A DNA stretch of 64,000 bases from NCBI GenBank assembly GCA_964497495.1, contig CAZCCZ010000005.1, positions 1 through 64,000 on the forward strand. The letters are read 5' to 3'. Origin of the DNA: CAXXOK01 sp964497495 (lineage in GTDB: Bacteria > Bacillota > Clostridia > Christensenellales > Aristaeellaceae). Under the pieces are notes generated by a model. The model did no database searches. It was not told the DNA's origin and was given only the letters and a program-made list of their open reading frames with translations. A program made the position numbers and the translations under genes. Below are positions 24,754 to 33,262 of this stretch, in pieces (the stretch's first letter is position 1; every line of letters begins with the position of its first letter).

Positions 24754-26829
24754 TCAAGCGCCGAACCGCAAGGTAACCTTCTGCAAAGCATCGGCGGCGC
24801 TGCAGTTGCCGACATAGGCGATGTACGGAATGTCCTCTTGTCTGAAATCGTCCGCCGCCTCGTCGAAATAGGCCATCGCTTCCTTGGTAAAGGACAATTC
24901 AACGGTACGGCTTTCGCCGGGCAGCAGTTCAACGCGGGCAAAGTCGCGCAGGGTTTTCACGGGGCGGTCCACGGCGCTGTTTTCGCACCCCACGTATAGC
25001 TGCACCACTTCCGCGCCTTTCACGGCACCCGTGTTGGTAACCGTTACGGAAATTTTCGCCGTATCGGCGAACACGCGCGCCTCCGGCCTGGAAAACGCGA
25101 ACGACGTATAGCTCAGCCCGAAGCCGTAGGGATACGCAACCGCCTTGCCTTCCTTGTCCATCTTGGCGTAGCCGTGGTAGTATTCGTAGGTGATTTTTTC
25201 GCAGTCCGGATCAAAGAAGGGATAATCCTCTTCCCGCTTAGCGACCGTGTAAGGCAGTTTTCCGCCCGGGCACACGTCGCCGAAAAGGATATCCGCCAGC
25301 GCGTTTCCGCCTTCCATGCCGCTGTAGAAAGAGAAGATGACGGCGGGAACGTCCGCAACCCAGTCGTCGATCAGAATCGCGCTGCTGCCGACGACGGACA
25401 CCACCGTATTTTTGCATACGCTTCCGACGCCGTGGATCAAATCGGTATCCCGCTTGTGCAGCCGCATGGAAACGCGATCGCCGCCCATATCCGCGATGTC
25501 GCTGCGGTCGGAAAGGAATTCTCCTTCGTCGCTGTGGATGTAACCGGCGACGATAACCACGGCGTCGGCGTCCGCCGCAAGTTTACGCGCGGTCTCCAAA
25601 TCCGAGCCGTCATTATAGAGGATTTGCGCCGCCGGCATCTTCGCCATCAGTCCGCGAAGCGGCGTGACCGTGTAGCACGGATGGACTTTACTGGAGCCGT
25701 GGTCCCCGATATTCTCGGTGTCGCCCAGCACGCCGAGCACAACGATTTTATCGGTCTTTTCCTTGCGGAAAGGAAGCACGCCGCCGTCGTTTTTCAGCAG
25801 CACCATGGCTTCCTCCGCCGCGCGGCGCGCAAGCGCGCGGTGCGCCGGGCACGCGATCACGTCTTTGCCGTATTCCCGCGGGTCGCGGCGGGTTTCATAA
25901 TAAAGGATGGTACGCAGGATATAGCTTACGGCTTCGTCGATATCCGCCATTTCCAGCTCGCCGCTTTCGATGGCCTTCGGCAAATCCTCCACGTAGTGGC
26001 AGAAGCAGGGCATTTCAATGTTCATGCCGTTCTTTACCGCTTTTACGCCGTCTTTCACCGCCCAAAGGAAGTCCGAAAGGGTAAAGCCGTCGAAATGCCA
26101 CTTGTCGCGCAGGATGTCCCGCAGAAGGTATTTGGACTCGGACGCCTGTTCGCCGTACACTTTATTGTACGCGCCCATCACGGAGGCCGCCCCCTCCTGG
26201 ACGCAACGCTTGAAATGAGGCAGGTACACCTCGTGCAGCGTGCGCCTGTCCGCGAACACATCCGCTTTGAAACGGGCGTTTTCAATGCTGTTCATGGCGT
26301 AGTGCTTGACGCACGCCATCACGTTTTGGCTCTGCACGCCGCGCGTAAGCGCCGCGCCCATTTCCCCCAGGTGGTAGGAATCCTCGCCGTAGCATTCCTG
26401 CGCGCGACCCCAGCGGGGATTGCGCGGCAGGTTGATGCACACGCCGCCGAAGTAATTCCCGCCCTGCGCACGGATTTCCGCGCCGATGGCGCGGCCGATT
26501 TCTTCTTCCAGATCACGGTCAAAGGTGGCGCCGCGCGCCATGCTGACCGGGAAACAGGTGGAGCTTCCGGCCACCACGCCGCGCGGGCCGTCCACGAAGC
26601 GTACGTTGGGCAGGCCGAGCCTGTCCACCGCCAGCGTGGGATACGGCTTCACGTTGTAGTGTTCCAGCACGAACAGATCGTCCAGAAGCTTCTTTTCGGT
26701 CTCCTGTCCGTTCATGATACCGATTTTTTCATTTAGCGTAAGGCGCGGGAGCACCGAATTCACAAACTGTGAGATGGTTTCCTTGGAACAGTTTTCCGTG
26801 AGCACCGTATTGCGAACGACTGCCCGCAT
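24754..26829 (-). CDS. Glycoside hydrolase family 3 beta-glycosidase
   Basis: A 691-residue GH3 enzyme, a retaining exo-glycosidase acting on beta-glucosides or related sugars. The N-terminal TIM barrel has RFVDGPRG at about 78-85, NLPRNPRWGRAQECYGED at about 133-150, VKHYAMN at about 174, and the nucleophile Asp253 in TLSDFLW, where most relatives have SDW. The alpha/beta sandwich and a fibronectin-III-like C-terminal domain follow. No signal peptide is seen, so it is intracellular. The start ATG 26829 is preceded by GGAGGGG; a longer open frame overlaps the permease end without support. It sits between mglC and GH42 in one operon. Confidence 0.93.
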   Translation of the reverse strand: MRAVVRNTVLTENCSKETISQFVNSVLPRLTLNEKIGIMNGQETEKKLLDDLFVLEHYNVKPYPTLAVDRLGLPNVRFVDGPRGVVAGSSTCFPVSMARGATFDRDLEEEIGRAIGAEIRAQGGNYFGGVCINLPRNPRWGRAQECYGEDSYHLGEMGAALTRGVQSQNVMACVKHYAMNSIENARFKADVFADRRTLHEVYLPHFKRCVQEGAASVMGAYNKVYGEQASESKYLLRDILRDKWHFDGFTLSDFLWAVKDGVKAVKNGMNIEMPCFCHYVEDLPKAIESGELEMADIDEAVSYILRTILYYETRRDPREYGKDVIACPAHRALARRAAEEAMVLLKNDGGVLPFRKEKTDKIVVLGVLGDTENIGDHGSSKVHPCYTVTPLRGLMAKMPAAQILYNDGSDLETARKLAADADAVVIVAGYIHSDEGEFLSDRSDIADMGGDRVSMRLHKRDTDLIHGVGSVCKNTVVSVVGSSAILIDDWVADVPAVIFSFYSGMEGGNALADILFGDVCPGGKLPYTVAKREEDYPFFDPDCEKITYEYYHGYAKMDKEGKAVAYPYGFGLSYTSFAFSRPEARVFADTAKISVTVTNTGAVKGAEVVQLYVGCENSAVDRPVKTLRDFARVELLPGESRTVELSFTKEAMAYFDEAADDFRQEDIPYIAYVGNCSAADALQKVTLRFGA

Positions 26830-26845
26830 GCTTTTCCCCTCCTTT

Positions 26846-27880
26846 TTATACACGCCTGGCATGCTTACGCATATCCAGAATAACCGCTAATAGAATGATA
26901 CCACCCTTGACGATATACTGCCAGTACATATTGATGCCGATGAACGACATGCCGTAGTTGATGATAGTGAACATGAGGACGCCGATCACTATGCCGCCGA
27001 TGGAACCCACGCCGCCCTGCAACGATACGCCGCCGACCACGCAGGCCGCCACGGCATCCATTTCGTAGCCTTCGCCGGTGGAACTGGTCGCCGAGCCAAT
27101 GCGCCCGACCTCCAGCACGGAAGCGATGGCGTACAGCACGGTCGCGACAGTGTAGACGGTGATCAGGGTGCGCGTAACGTTGACGCCGGAAACGCGCGCC
27201 GTTTCGGTGTTGCCGCCGATGGCGAACATATACTTGCCGAAGCGCGTTTTATTCCACACGACCCACATGATCACGGCGATCGTCACCGCGATCAGCGTGA
27301 GGTACGGTATGCGAAGCGAACCGATGGTCAGCGCGCCGGTGGAAATGCCGGTAATGCTTTTATCAATGCCGCCCAGCGGCTGCGCGCCGGAGGGCTGGGA
27401 AGCGTAATACAGCGACGCGAGGCCGAAAATAACCAGTTGGGAACCGAGCGTCGCGATAAAGGGCGGGACCTTCAGAAAAGCGACCATCGAACCGATCAGC
27501 AGGCCGATCAGGGCGCAGGCGACAATGGTTACCAGAATAGGCACGATCAGCGGCAATTCCGGCAGGTTGGCATACATGCGGTATTTGTAGGAAACGCTTT
27601 GCATAAGCGACGCGCTGATGACGGCGCCCAGGCCCACGATGCGGCCGGTCGAAAGGTCTACGCCCTGCACCACCAGGATCATGCCCGCGCCGATGGCGAT
27701 GATGATTTTGGTGGAGGATTGGGCAAAGATGTTCTGGAAGTTTTGGATGTTCAGGAAGCGCGGCTCGATAATAACGATGAGCAGCAGCAACGCCAGCAGC
27801 ACGAAATAGATCGCGTTATCCGCCAGCATCTTTTGGATCGAAGGCCGGTTCATGCGGGGTTTCTGATCATTGATAACCAT
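26846..27880 (-). CDS. mglC: Galactose/methyl-galactoside ABC transporter permease
   Basis: A 344-residue CUT2 permease with about ten membrane helices. Sequence features are those of MglC: VVQGVDLSTGRIVGLGAV near residue 70, VVWNKTRFGKYMFAIGGN then VSGVNV near 205-225, AVAACVVGGVSLQGGVG near 275, and an end in MRKHARRV. GGAGGAG lies eight bases before the ATG. It follows mglA by 16 bases and forms a homodimeric channel in the membrane for galactose or glucose. Confidence 0.92.
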   Translation of the reverse strand: MVINDQKPRMNRPSIQKMLADNAIYFVLLALLLLIVIIEPRFLNIQNFQNIFAQSSTKIIIAIGAGMILVVQGVDLSTGRIVGLGAVISASLMQSVSYKYRMYANLPELPLIVPILVTIVACALIGLLIGSMVAFLKVPPFIATLGSQLVIFGLASLYYASQPSGAQPLGGIDKSITGISTGALTIGSLRIPYLTLIAVTIAVIMWVVWNKTRFGKYMFAIGGNTETARVSGVNVTRTLITVYTVATVLYAIASVLEVGRIGSATSSTGEGYEMDAVAACVVGGVSLQGGVGSIGGIVIGVLMFTIINYGMSFIGINMYWQYIVKGGIILLAVILDMRKHARRV

Positions 27881-27896
27881 GTTGACGCTCCTCCGG

Positions 27897-29390
27897 TTAC
27901 ACGTATTTTGCGGCGGCTTCCATCACTTCGACCTGGTTGGTCTGTTCCGGATTGAGAATCGCGGCCTGTCTGCCGTTGCTCATCACCAGCAGGCGGTCGC
28001 AGATGCCGAAGAGTTCGGGCATTTCCGAACTGACGATGATGATGCCCTTGCCCTGTTCCGCCAGGGCGTTGATCAGCTTATATATCTCGTACTTGGCGCC
28101 AATATCGATGCCGCGCGTGGGTTCGTCCAGCAGCAGCACGTCCGGGCCCAGCAGCAGCCACCGCCCCAGAATCGCCTTTTGCTGATTGCCGCCGGAAAGA
28201 GAAGAAATGGGCGTTTCCCGGGAGGGCGTTTTAATGTTCATGGACCGGATCACGCTCTGGGCGTCCTTCGCCATCCGTTTCCTGCTCAACAATCCGTTGC
28301 GCGTATATTGGTTCAGGTTGGATATGAGTATATTGAACTCCACGCTCATGTGGGCATAAATCCCGTTGTATCGGCGCTCCTCGGTAACCATGGCGAAACC
28401 GTTGCGCATGGCTTCCAATGGCGTGCGGTTTTTCACCTCTCTGCCGCGAAGCATAATAGTGCCTTCGCCGATCTGCCGGCAACCGAACAGCGCTTCCAGC
28501 AACTCGGTGCGTTTGGAACCCACCAGCCCGGAGATGCCGAGGATTTCCCCCTCCCGCAGTTCAAAGCTCACGCCCTCGAACGCGGGGTGTCTGGAGCTGA
28601 GGTTTTCCACCTTCAACAGGGTGCCTTGGGGCCGTATGCTCTTGTCCGGATACCGGTCGCCGATTTCACGGCCCACCATGTAGCGGATAATATCGTTTTG
28701 CGTAATGTCCCGAATAGCGGATGTGATCACCGTTTGACCGTCCCGCATAACGGTGACTTCGTCGGAAATCGCCATGACTTCCTCCATGCGGTGCGTGATA
28801 AAAATGATGCCCATCTGCTGCTTCTTAAGCGTTTGCAAAATGGAGAACAGATGCTCGACCTCTTTTTCCGTCAAAGAGGAGGTGGGTTCGTCCAGCACAA
28901 GTATTTTGGAACGGTAGGAGATGGCTTTGGCAATCTCCACCATCTGTTTCTGCGCAACCGACAGCGTGACGATTTTCGCGTTGGGGTTGATCGGCAGATC
29001 CAGCGACCGGAAGATCGCCAGGGTGTCCTTTTCCAGCTTCTTCTGGTCGATCAGGCCGTAGCGGATCGGGTAGCGGCCCAGCCACATGTTCTCGATCACC
29101 GTTTGGTTGGGTACCTGGTTCAGTTCCTGATGGACCATCGATACGTGGTGTTGCAGCGCCATGGCGGAATCCGTAAAGGCGACTTCCTCGCCGTCCAGCC
29201 GGATGGTCCCCTCATCCTTACGGTAGATGCCGAACAGGCATTTCATCAGCGTGGATTTGCCCGCCCCGTTCTCCCCCATCAGCGCGTGCACCGTGCCGGG
29301 GCGAATGTGCAAATACGCCTTGTCCAACGCCTTTACACCCGGGAATGATTTTGAAATGTCCGTCATTTCAAGCAGGTATTCGTTCGCCAT
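27897..29390 (-). CDS. mglA: Galactose/methyl-galactoside ABC transporter ATP-binding protein
   Basis: A 497-residue double nucleotide-binding-domain ATPase of the CUT2 (RbsA/MglA) group. The first domain has Walker A GENGAGKST at about 39-47, signature LSVAQKQMVEIAKA and Walker B ILVLDEPTSSL. The second has the usual degenerate Walker A (SGLVGSKRTEL), an intact signature SLSGGNQQKAILGRWL and Walker B VLLLDEPTRGID. This asymmetry is normal for the family. It provides energy for MglC and is the only complete sugar-transporter ATPase in the window. Confidence 0.94.
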   Translation of the reverse strand: MANEYLLEMTDISKSFPGVKALDKAYLHIRPGTVHALMGENGAGKSTLMKCLFGIYRKDEGTIRLDGEEVAFTDSAMALQHHVSMVHQELNQVPNQTVIENMWLGRYPIRYGLIDQKKLEKDTLAIFRSLDLPINPNAKIVTLSVAQKQMVEIAKAISYRSKILVLDEPTSSLTEKEVEHLFSILQTLKKQQMGIIFITHRMEEVMAISDEVTVMRDGQTVITSAIRDITQNDIIRYMVGREIGDRYPDKSIRPQGTLLKVENLSSRHPAFEGVSFELREGEILGISGLVGSKRTELLEALFGCRQIGEGTIMLRGREVKNRTPLEAMRNGFAMVTEERRYNGIYAHMSVEFNILISNLNQYTRNGLLSRKRMAKDAQSVIRSMNIKTPSRETPISSLSGGNQQKAILGRWLLLGPDVLLLDEPTRGIDIGAKYEIYKLINALAEQGKGIIIVSSEMPELFGICDRLLVMSNGRQAAILNPEQTNQVEVMEAAAKYV

Positions 29391-29423
29391 GATGTATTAT
29401 CCCCCCGGAAGTAAAGTGAAAAT

Positions 29424-29461
29424 GGGGCGTGGGAGGGAAAAAAGCAGCCTTCCCACGCCCC
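29424..29461 (-). repeat. GC-rich hairpin between mglB and mglA
   Basis: GGGGCGTGGGA pairs with TCCCACGCCCC, 32 bases after the mglB stop codon; no U-run follows on the minus strand. Confidence 0.7.
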
Positions 29462-29492
29462 CGGGCACCCTTTCTGTACGGCTTACGAACGG

Positions 29493-30551
29493 TTATTCGT
29501 AAGCGGCTTCCGCGGACGCGAGGTTGCTCTTGTTGATCGGAGTATACGGCACGCCGAAGGTCTTGTTGGCGGCGTCGTATTCGATACCCATCGTTTCAAG
29601 GTCGATGCCGTTCATCACGTCCAGCCCGTTAATCATGTTGTAGGCAACCTGGTCGACCAGCCAGCCCTGCGTGGAGGAATCCTGCAGAACGGAGGCGTAG
29701 ATCTCGCCGGTTTCGATCAGCGGGAGCACGGAAGGCAGCGCGTCGATGCCGATGATCGGGATGTACTTGTCGCTTGCGGAACCGTTCTCGTTGAAGCCGG
29801 CCGCCTGAACGGACTGCAGGGAGCCAAGCGCCATCGCGTCGTTGGCGCATACGATGAACTCGATTTCATCGCCGAATTTGGAAATCCAGGAGTCCATCTT
29901 CTCTTTGGCGGTAGCGGTATCCCAATCGCCATAGTCGTCCGCCAGGGCTTCATACTGCACGTTGTTGGCGGTCAGGGTGTCGTAAACGCCCTGCGCGCGG
30001 GGCTCGGTGGCCGTGTGGTTGGGATCGCCGCGGAGCATCGCGACCTGCAGTATGCCGTCGCCGTTCTTGTCGATCGCGCCGCCGTTCCAGGCGTCCACGA
30101 TAATGCCGGCTTCGATGTCGGCGCCGTAGTAACCGGCGGTGGAGGTGATCTGGTATACGTTATCGTAGCTGTTGATCAGGTCCTGGTCGGTAATGACCTT
30201 GTTGAAAAAGAGAATCGGGAGGTTGCCGGCCTGCGCGCACTTGTTGATGAGGCCTTCGGCGGCGGCCGTGTCCACAACGGACAGCGCTACGGCGTCCGCG
30301 CCTTTGGCGATCCACGCGTCCACCTGGTCGTTCTGCGTCGCCTGGTTATTGGAGCCGCTGTCCACGTTCTTGATGTTTACGCGGCCCTCGGCGTTCTTGA
30401 CGATCGCGCTTGCGATGTAGGTGTTGAAATCATCCGTGTCGGAATAGATGCCTGCGCCAAGGTTGCCGATTTTGCCGTCGTCCGCCAGTGCGAACGAAGT
30501 CAGGCCGAGTGCCATCGTAAGGACGAGCGCCAGGGAAATCCATTTTTTCAT
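29493..30551 (-). CDS. mglB: Galactose/glucose-binding protein
   Basis: A 352-residue periplasmic-binding-protein-type-1 lipid-free binding protein. Signal peptide at residues 1-23 (MKKWISL..., cleavage after FALA) with no lipobox cysteine. The mature part includes the calcium-loop motif DKNGDG followed by a LRGDPNH strand, as in MglB, then DWDTATAKEKMDSW and GIDALPSVLPLI. The start was placed at ATG 30551 with AAGGAG eight bases upstream. It is the first gene of the mglBAC-GH3-GH42 operon. The ligand is most likely glucose or galactose. Confidence 0.92.
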   Translation of the reverse strand: MKKWISLALVLTMALGLTSFALADDGKIGNLGAGIYSDTDDFNTYIASAIVKNAEGRVNIKNVDSGSNNQATQNDQVDAWIAKGADAVALSVVDTAAAEGLINKCAQAGNLPILFFNKVITDQDLINSYDNVYQITSTAGYYGADIEAGIIVDAWNGGAIDKNGDGILQVAMLRGDPNHTATEPRAQGVYDTLTANNVQYEALADDYGDWDTATAKEKMDSWISKFGDEIEFIVCANDAMALGSLQSVQAAGFNENGSASDKYIPIIGIDALPSVLPLIETGEIYASVLQDSSTQGWLVDQVAYNMINGLDVMNGIDLETMGIEYDAANKTFGVPYTPINKSNLASAEAAYE

Positions 30552-30638
30552 GTGTTCCACTCCTTGCCCTGCTTTATCATGGTGTTCCTTTACGGGAAAC
30601 GTCCCCGTTTTTGGACTGTTTTCCCGTTTTCTGACCTC

Positions 30639-30667
30639 ATTATACAAACGCAGGCTTTTCATGAACA
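30639..30667 (-). promoter_or_regulatory. Promoter of the mglBAC operon
   Basis: On the minus strand a perfect TATAAT (30639-30644) lies 17 bases from TGTTCA (30662-30667). The weak -35 box suits dependence on an activator such as the adjacent response regulator. Confidence 0.6.
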
Positions 30668-30816
30668 GGGAGGAGGATTTAGAATAGGTGTGTTAAATTT
30701 GGGAGTTTGGCGCGCAATCGGTACATGAGCCATGGTATGAACGGAGCCGTAACGACCGGATCAGGCATACGCTGCTTTTCCGAGGCTTTCGTCCTGTGCG
30801 TTTTCCCGCCGCGCCG

Positions 30817-32235
30817 CTACTCGTCCGTCCCCTGCGGCGGCGTTTCCATCCGGTAAGCCTGTTCAACCAACGGCGAAGCGCCGAGGGAAAAATCGGCGGA
30901 TAAGATGAGCACGGCGATATCGTTCTCGCTCAAAATGCGGATGTATTCCAGTACGTTGCGGCGCAGGTCGATATCGGTATTATCCACAGGGCACATCAGA
31001 ATCGCAAGATCGGGTTTTTCCAGAAGGCACTTGCAATAGACGATGTCGTACAGCTGCGATTTGGAAAGGTCGTTCAGGTTCTTGGCATACAACAGCTCCT
31101 TCAGGCGGCTCCGAAGTTCGTTCATGGCGCTTTTACGGATACGCTTGGGCTTCCACACCCTGCTGAGCCGATCGTCCAGATGAAAGCACAGGTTGTCCAT
31201 TACGCTCAGGTTATAAAACAGCATGCTGCGCGTAGGATTCTGATGGATTTCGGATATGATGCAGTTTTCCCCGAAACGGCCGGCCGCCGTCATCTCCCCG
31301 GCCCACAGCGGGCTTCTCCCGCGGATCACGGCCGAAAGCCGCGTAAGAACCTCCATGCGCTGATCCGCGAACAAGGTTACTTTACCGCGGCACGCCTGTA
31401 AGGACACGTCGTGGAGAACGTCGTCCGTTCCGTGGCTGATCGCCAGCACCCGGCGCAACGTCCCGTCCTCCGCCTGCCCCTGTGACGGCCCCGGGGGCTG
31501 ATCGATATCGAAAAACGAAGCGACGTACTGTGAAAACTGTTCCCTCGACCGGTCGGAATCGATGGCGATGATCTGATGAATGGTTCCATCCTGATACAGC
31601 GCCACGCGTCCGCATACTTCCTCCATCGTTTCCGCCTGGTCGCAGATATAGATAAACGAAATACCGATTTGCGAGCACTTGCGTATGAGCCGGTGCAACG
31701 CCTCCAGTTCTTCGGTCGTCAGCAGATGGACCAGATCGCGGAGGATAACCAGCCCCGTGCCGGATACGACCGCGCGCATCATTTCGATCTCCATACGCTG
31801 GTAAGTGGTCAGGTTTTTCACCGGGCAATCCGGATCCAGCCGGATGTGCAGGTCTTCGGCCACGAGCGCCGCGCGGTTGCGGAGCCTGCCGTTGTGGATC
31901 ATCCTGTCCGGGAAATTGCGGTTAAGCACGAAGATATTCTCCGGTATGGACAGATTGGCAATCAGATGGCTCCTTCGTTCGATAATCTGCGTAGGGTTCA
32001 TGGTATCCACGGGATTTTCGTAACTGTTCACCAGCCTGCCGTTAAAATACACCGTTCCGTAATGCAGCGGCATATTCTGCTGTAAAAGCCGCAGCAAGGC
32101 GCCGAGCCCGCGGTCGTTAAGCAGCAGCAGCCCGAGGATTTCCCCGGAAAAGACGTAAAGATTAAAATCATTCAGCCGCATAACCCCTTCTTCCATCAGG
32201 GTTACGTGGTTCATGCGAAGCATTTCTCTTTTCAT
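30817..32235 (-). CDS. Catalytically dead double ABC-ATPase-like protein linked to a two-component system
   Basis: A 472-residue protein with the two-domain plan of RbsA/MglA ATPases (domain 1 about 5-235, domain 2 about 258-465) but without catalytic motifs. The Walker A positions read LLNDRGLGALL (38-48) and FADQRMEVLTRL (289-300) and lack the lysine. The signatures read LTTYQRME and LNDLSKSQL. The Walker B positions read LVILRDLV and LAILMCPVDNTDID, with no Asp-Glu pair in either domain. The fold-determining strands, D-loop-like region and second-domain spacing are otherwise kept. It starts ten bases after the histidine kinase gene with GAGGG upstream, so it belongs to the two-component operon and not to mglBAC, which has its own intact ATPase 1.4 kb away. 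It probably has a regulatory or scaffolding function, perhaps binding nucleotide-free to the permease or to the kinase. No characterised homologue is known to me. Confidence 0.8.
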   Translation of the reverse strand: MKREMLRMNHVTLMEEGVMRLNDFNLYVFSGEILGLLLLNDRGLGALLRLLQQNMPLHYGTVYFNGRLVNSYENPVDTMNPTQIIERRSHLIANLSIPENIFVLNRNFPDRMIHNGRLRNRAALVAEDLHIRLDPDCPVKNLTTYQRMEIEMMRAVVSGTGLVILRDLVHLLTTEELEALHRLIRKCSQIGISFIYICDQAETMEEVCGRVALYQDGTIHQIIAIDSDRSREQFSQYVASFFDIDQPPGPSQGQAEDGTLRRVLAISHGTDDVLHDVSLQACRGKVTLFADQRMEVLTRLSAVIRGRSPLWAGEMTAAGRFGENCIISEIHQNPTRSMLFYNLSVMDNLCFHLDDRLSRVWKPKRIRKSAMNELRSRLKELLYAKNLNDLSKSQLYDIVYCKCLLEKPDLAILMCPVDNTDIDLRRNVLEYIRILSENDIAVLILSADFSLGASPLVEQAYRMETPPQGTDE

Positions 32236-32245
32236 TGGCAATCCC

Positions 32246-33262
32246 TCAACGGATCAGCGTATCTTCGATGCTGTGATGCGGCAGGGTGATTTCCACATCC
32301 GTTCCGATGCCGACGGTGGAATAAAGCGTAAGGCCGTACTCCTCGCCAAACAGCAGTTTGATGCGGTTGTTCACGTTGGAAAGCGCTATGCCGCCGTTCG
32401 CGGTTTCCGAAGGCGTCTGCGCGTGCAGTTGGTGGTTCAGCCTTTCCAGCACGTCGCTTTCAATACCTACCCCATTGTCGGAAACAGTCAGGATCAGCCG
32501 CTCCTCCGTAAGCACTATCCGGATACGGATCAGGCTTTCGCCGATCGTCATCTCCACGCCGTGTAAAATCGCGTTTTCGGTAATCGGCTGCAGGGTCAGG
32601 CGCGGTATCGGATGGCGCAGGATCTGCGCTTCGTCCGCCGGGTCGTACTCGACGCTCATGGCAATGCGCTGCCCGAAACGGTACTGCTGAATGAAGAAGT
32701 AGTTTTTCACGTTGTTCAGTTCTTCCTCGATGGTGGCGATGGTATCCAGATTGCTGATCGTATAACGGAAGAAGGTCGCCAGCGCTTCGCACATATCCGC
32801 CACGCTGTTCACCTCCGCGGCGAGCGCCTCGCTGCGGATGCATTCCAGCGTGTTGTATAAAAAATGCGGGTTGATCTGATTTTGCAGGGCAAGGTACTGC
32901 GTTTGCCGCCTCGTGGCGTTAATGGATTCCGGCGCGCGCATATAATCCATCAGGCGGCGTATCATCCGTTCAACGGTTTCGTTGTAGGGATGCCGCAGTT
33001 GGTTCAAGCCCTGCAGCGTATAGCCGCCCGCGAACAGTTCCAGCAGATGCGTGGTTTTTCGGTATGGCCGGTATACCCAGAACACGCCGGCCAGCAGGCA
33101 GGCGATAATGCCCGCCACGCATGCCAGCAGCAGCGGTACCGGGAACGTACCGCGCACGATGCCCCAGAAGCAAGCATATAACAGCCCCACCACGGCAAGC
33201 AGTAGAAGCATTACCAGCAGAAGCAGCCGGAAGCTGAGATAACGGAAACGGCGCATCCGCAT
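32246..33262 (-). CDS. Sensor histidine kinase (LytS/YesM type) without extracellular sensor domain
   Basis: A 338-residue membrane kinase. Two close hydrophobic helices span about residues 8-60, leaving almost no extracellular loop, so the usual dCache sensor is absent. A short HAMP-like linker is followed by the His_kinase domain with NPHFLYN (phospho-acceptor His), an LQPITENAILHG N-box and the DNGVGI and NVNNRIKLLFG ATP-lid elements. Its start overlaps the response-regulator stop as TGATG; ATG 33256 is an alternative with better spacing from GAGG. A kinase of this layout must sense within the membrane or through a partner; the dead ABC-ATPase encoded next is the obvious candidate. Confidence 0.88.
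   Translation of the reverse strand: MRMRRFRYLSFRLLLLVMLLLLAVVGLLYACFWGIVRGTFPVPLLLACVAGIIACLLAGVFWVYRPYRKTTHLLELFAGGYTLQGLNQLRHPYNETVERMIRRLMDYMRAPESINATRRQTQYLALQNQINPHFLYNTLECIRSEALAAEVNSVADMCEALATFFRYTISNLDTIATIEEELNNVKNYFFIQQYRFGQRIAMSVEYDPADEAQILRHPIPRLTLQPITENAILHGVEMTIGESLIRIRIVLTEERLILTVSDNGVGIESDVLERLNHQLHAQTPSETANGGIALSNVNNRIKLLFGEEYGLTLYSTVGIGTDVEITLPHHSIEDTLIR

Noticed and set aside
25174..26736. Long plus-strand open frame across the GH3 gene
   Set aside because: Antisense shadow with low-complexity His/Arg/Ala composition; the GH3 reading has catalytic motifs and a ribosome site.
27870..29348. Long plus-strand open frame across mglA
   Set aside because: Antisense shadow; mglA motifs decide the strand.
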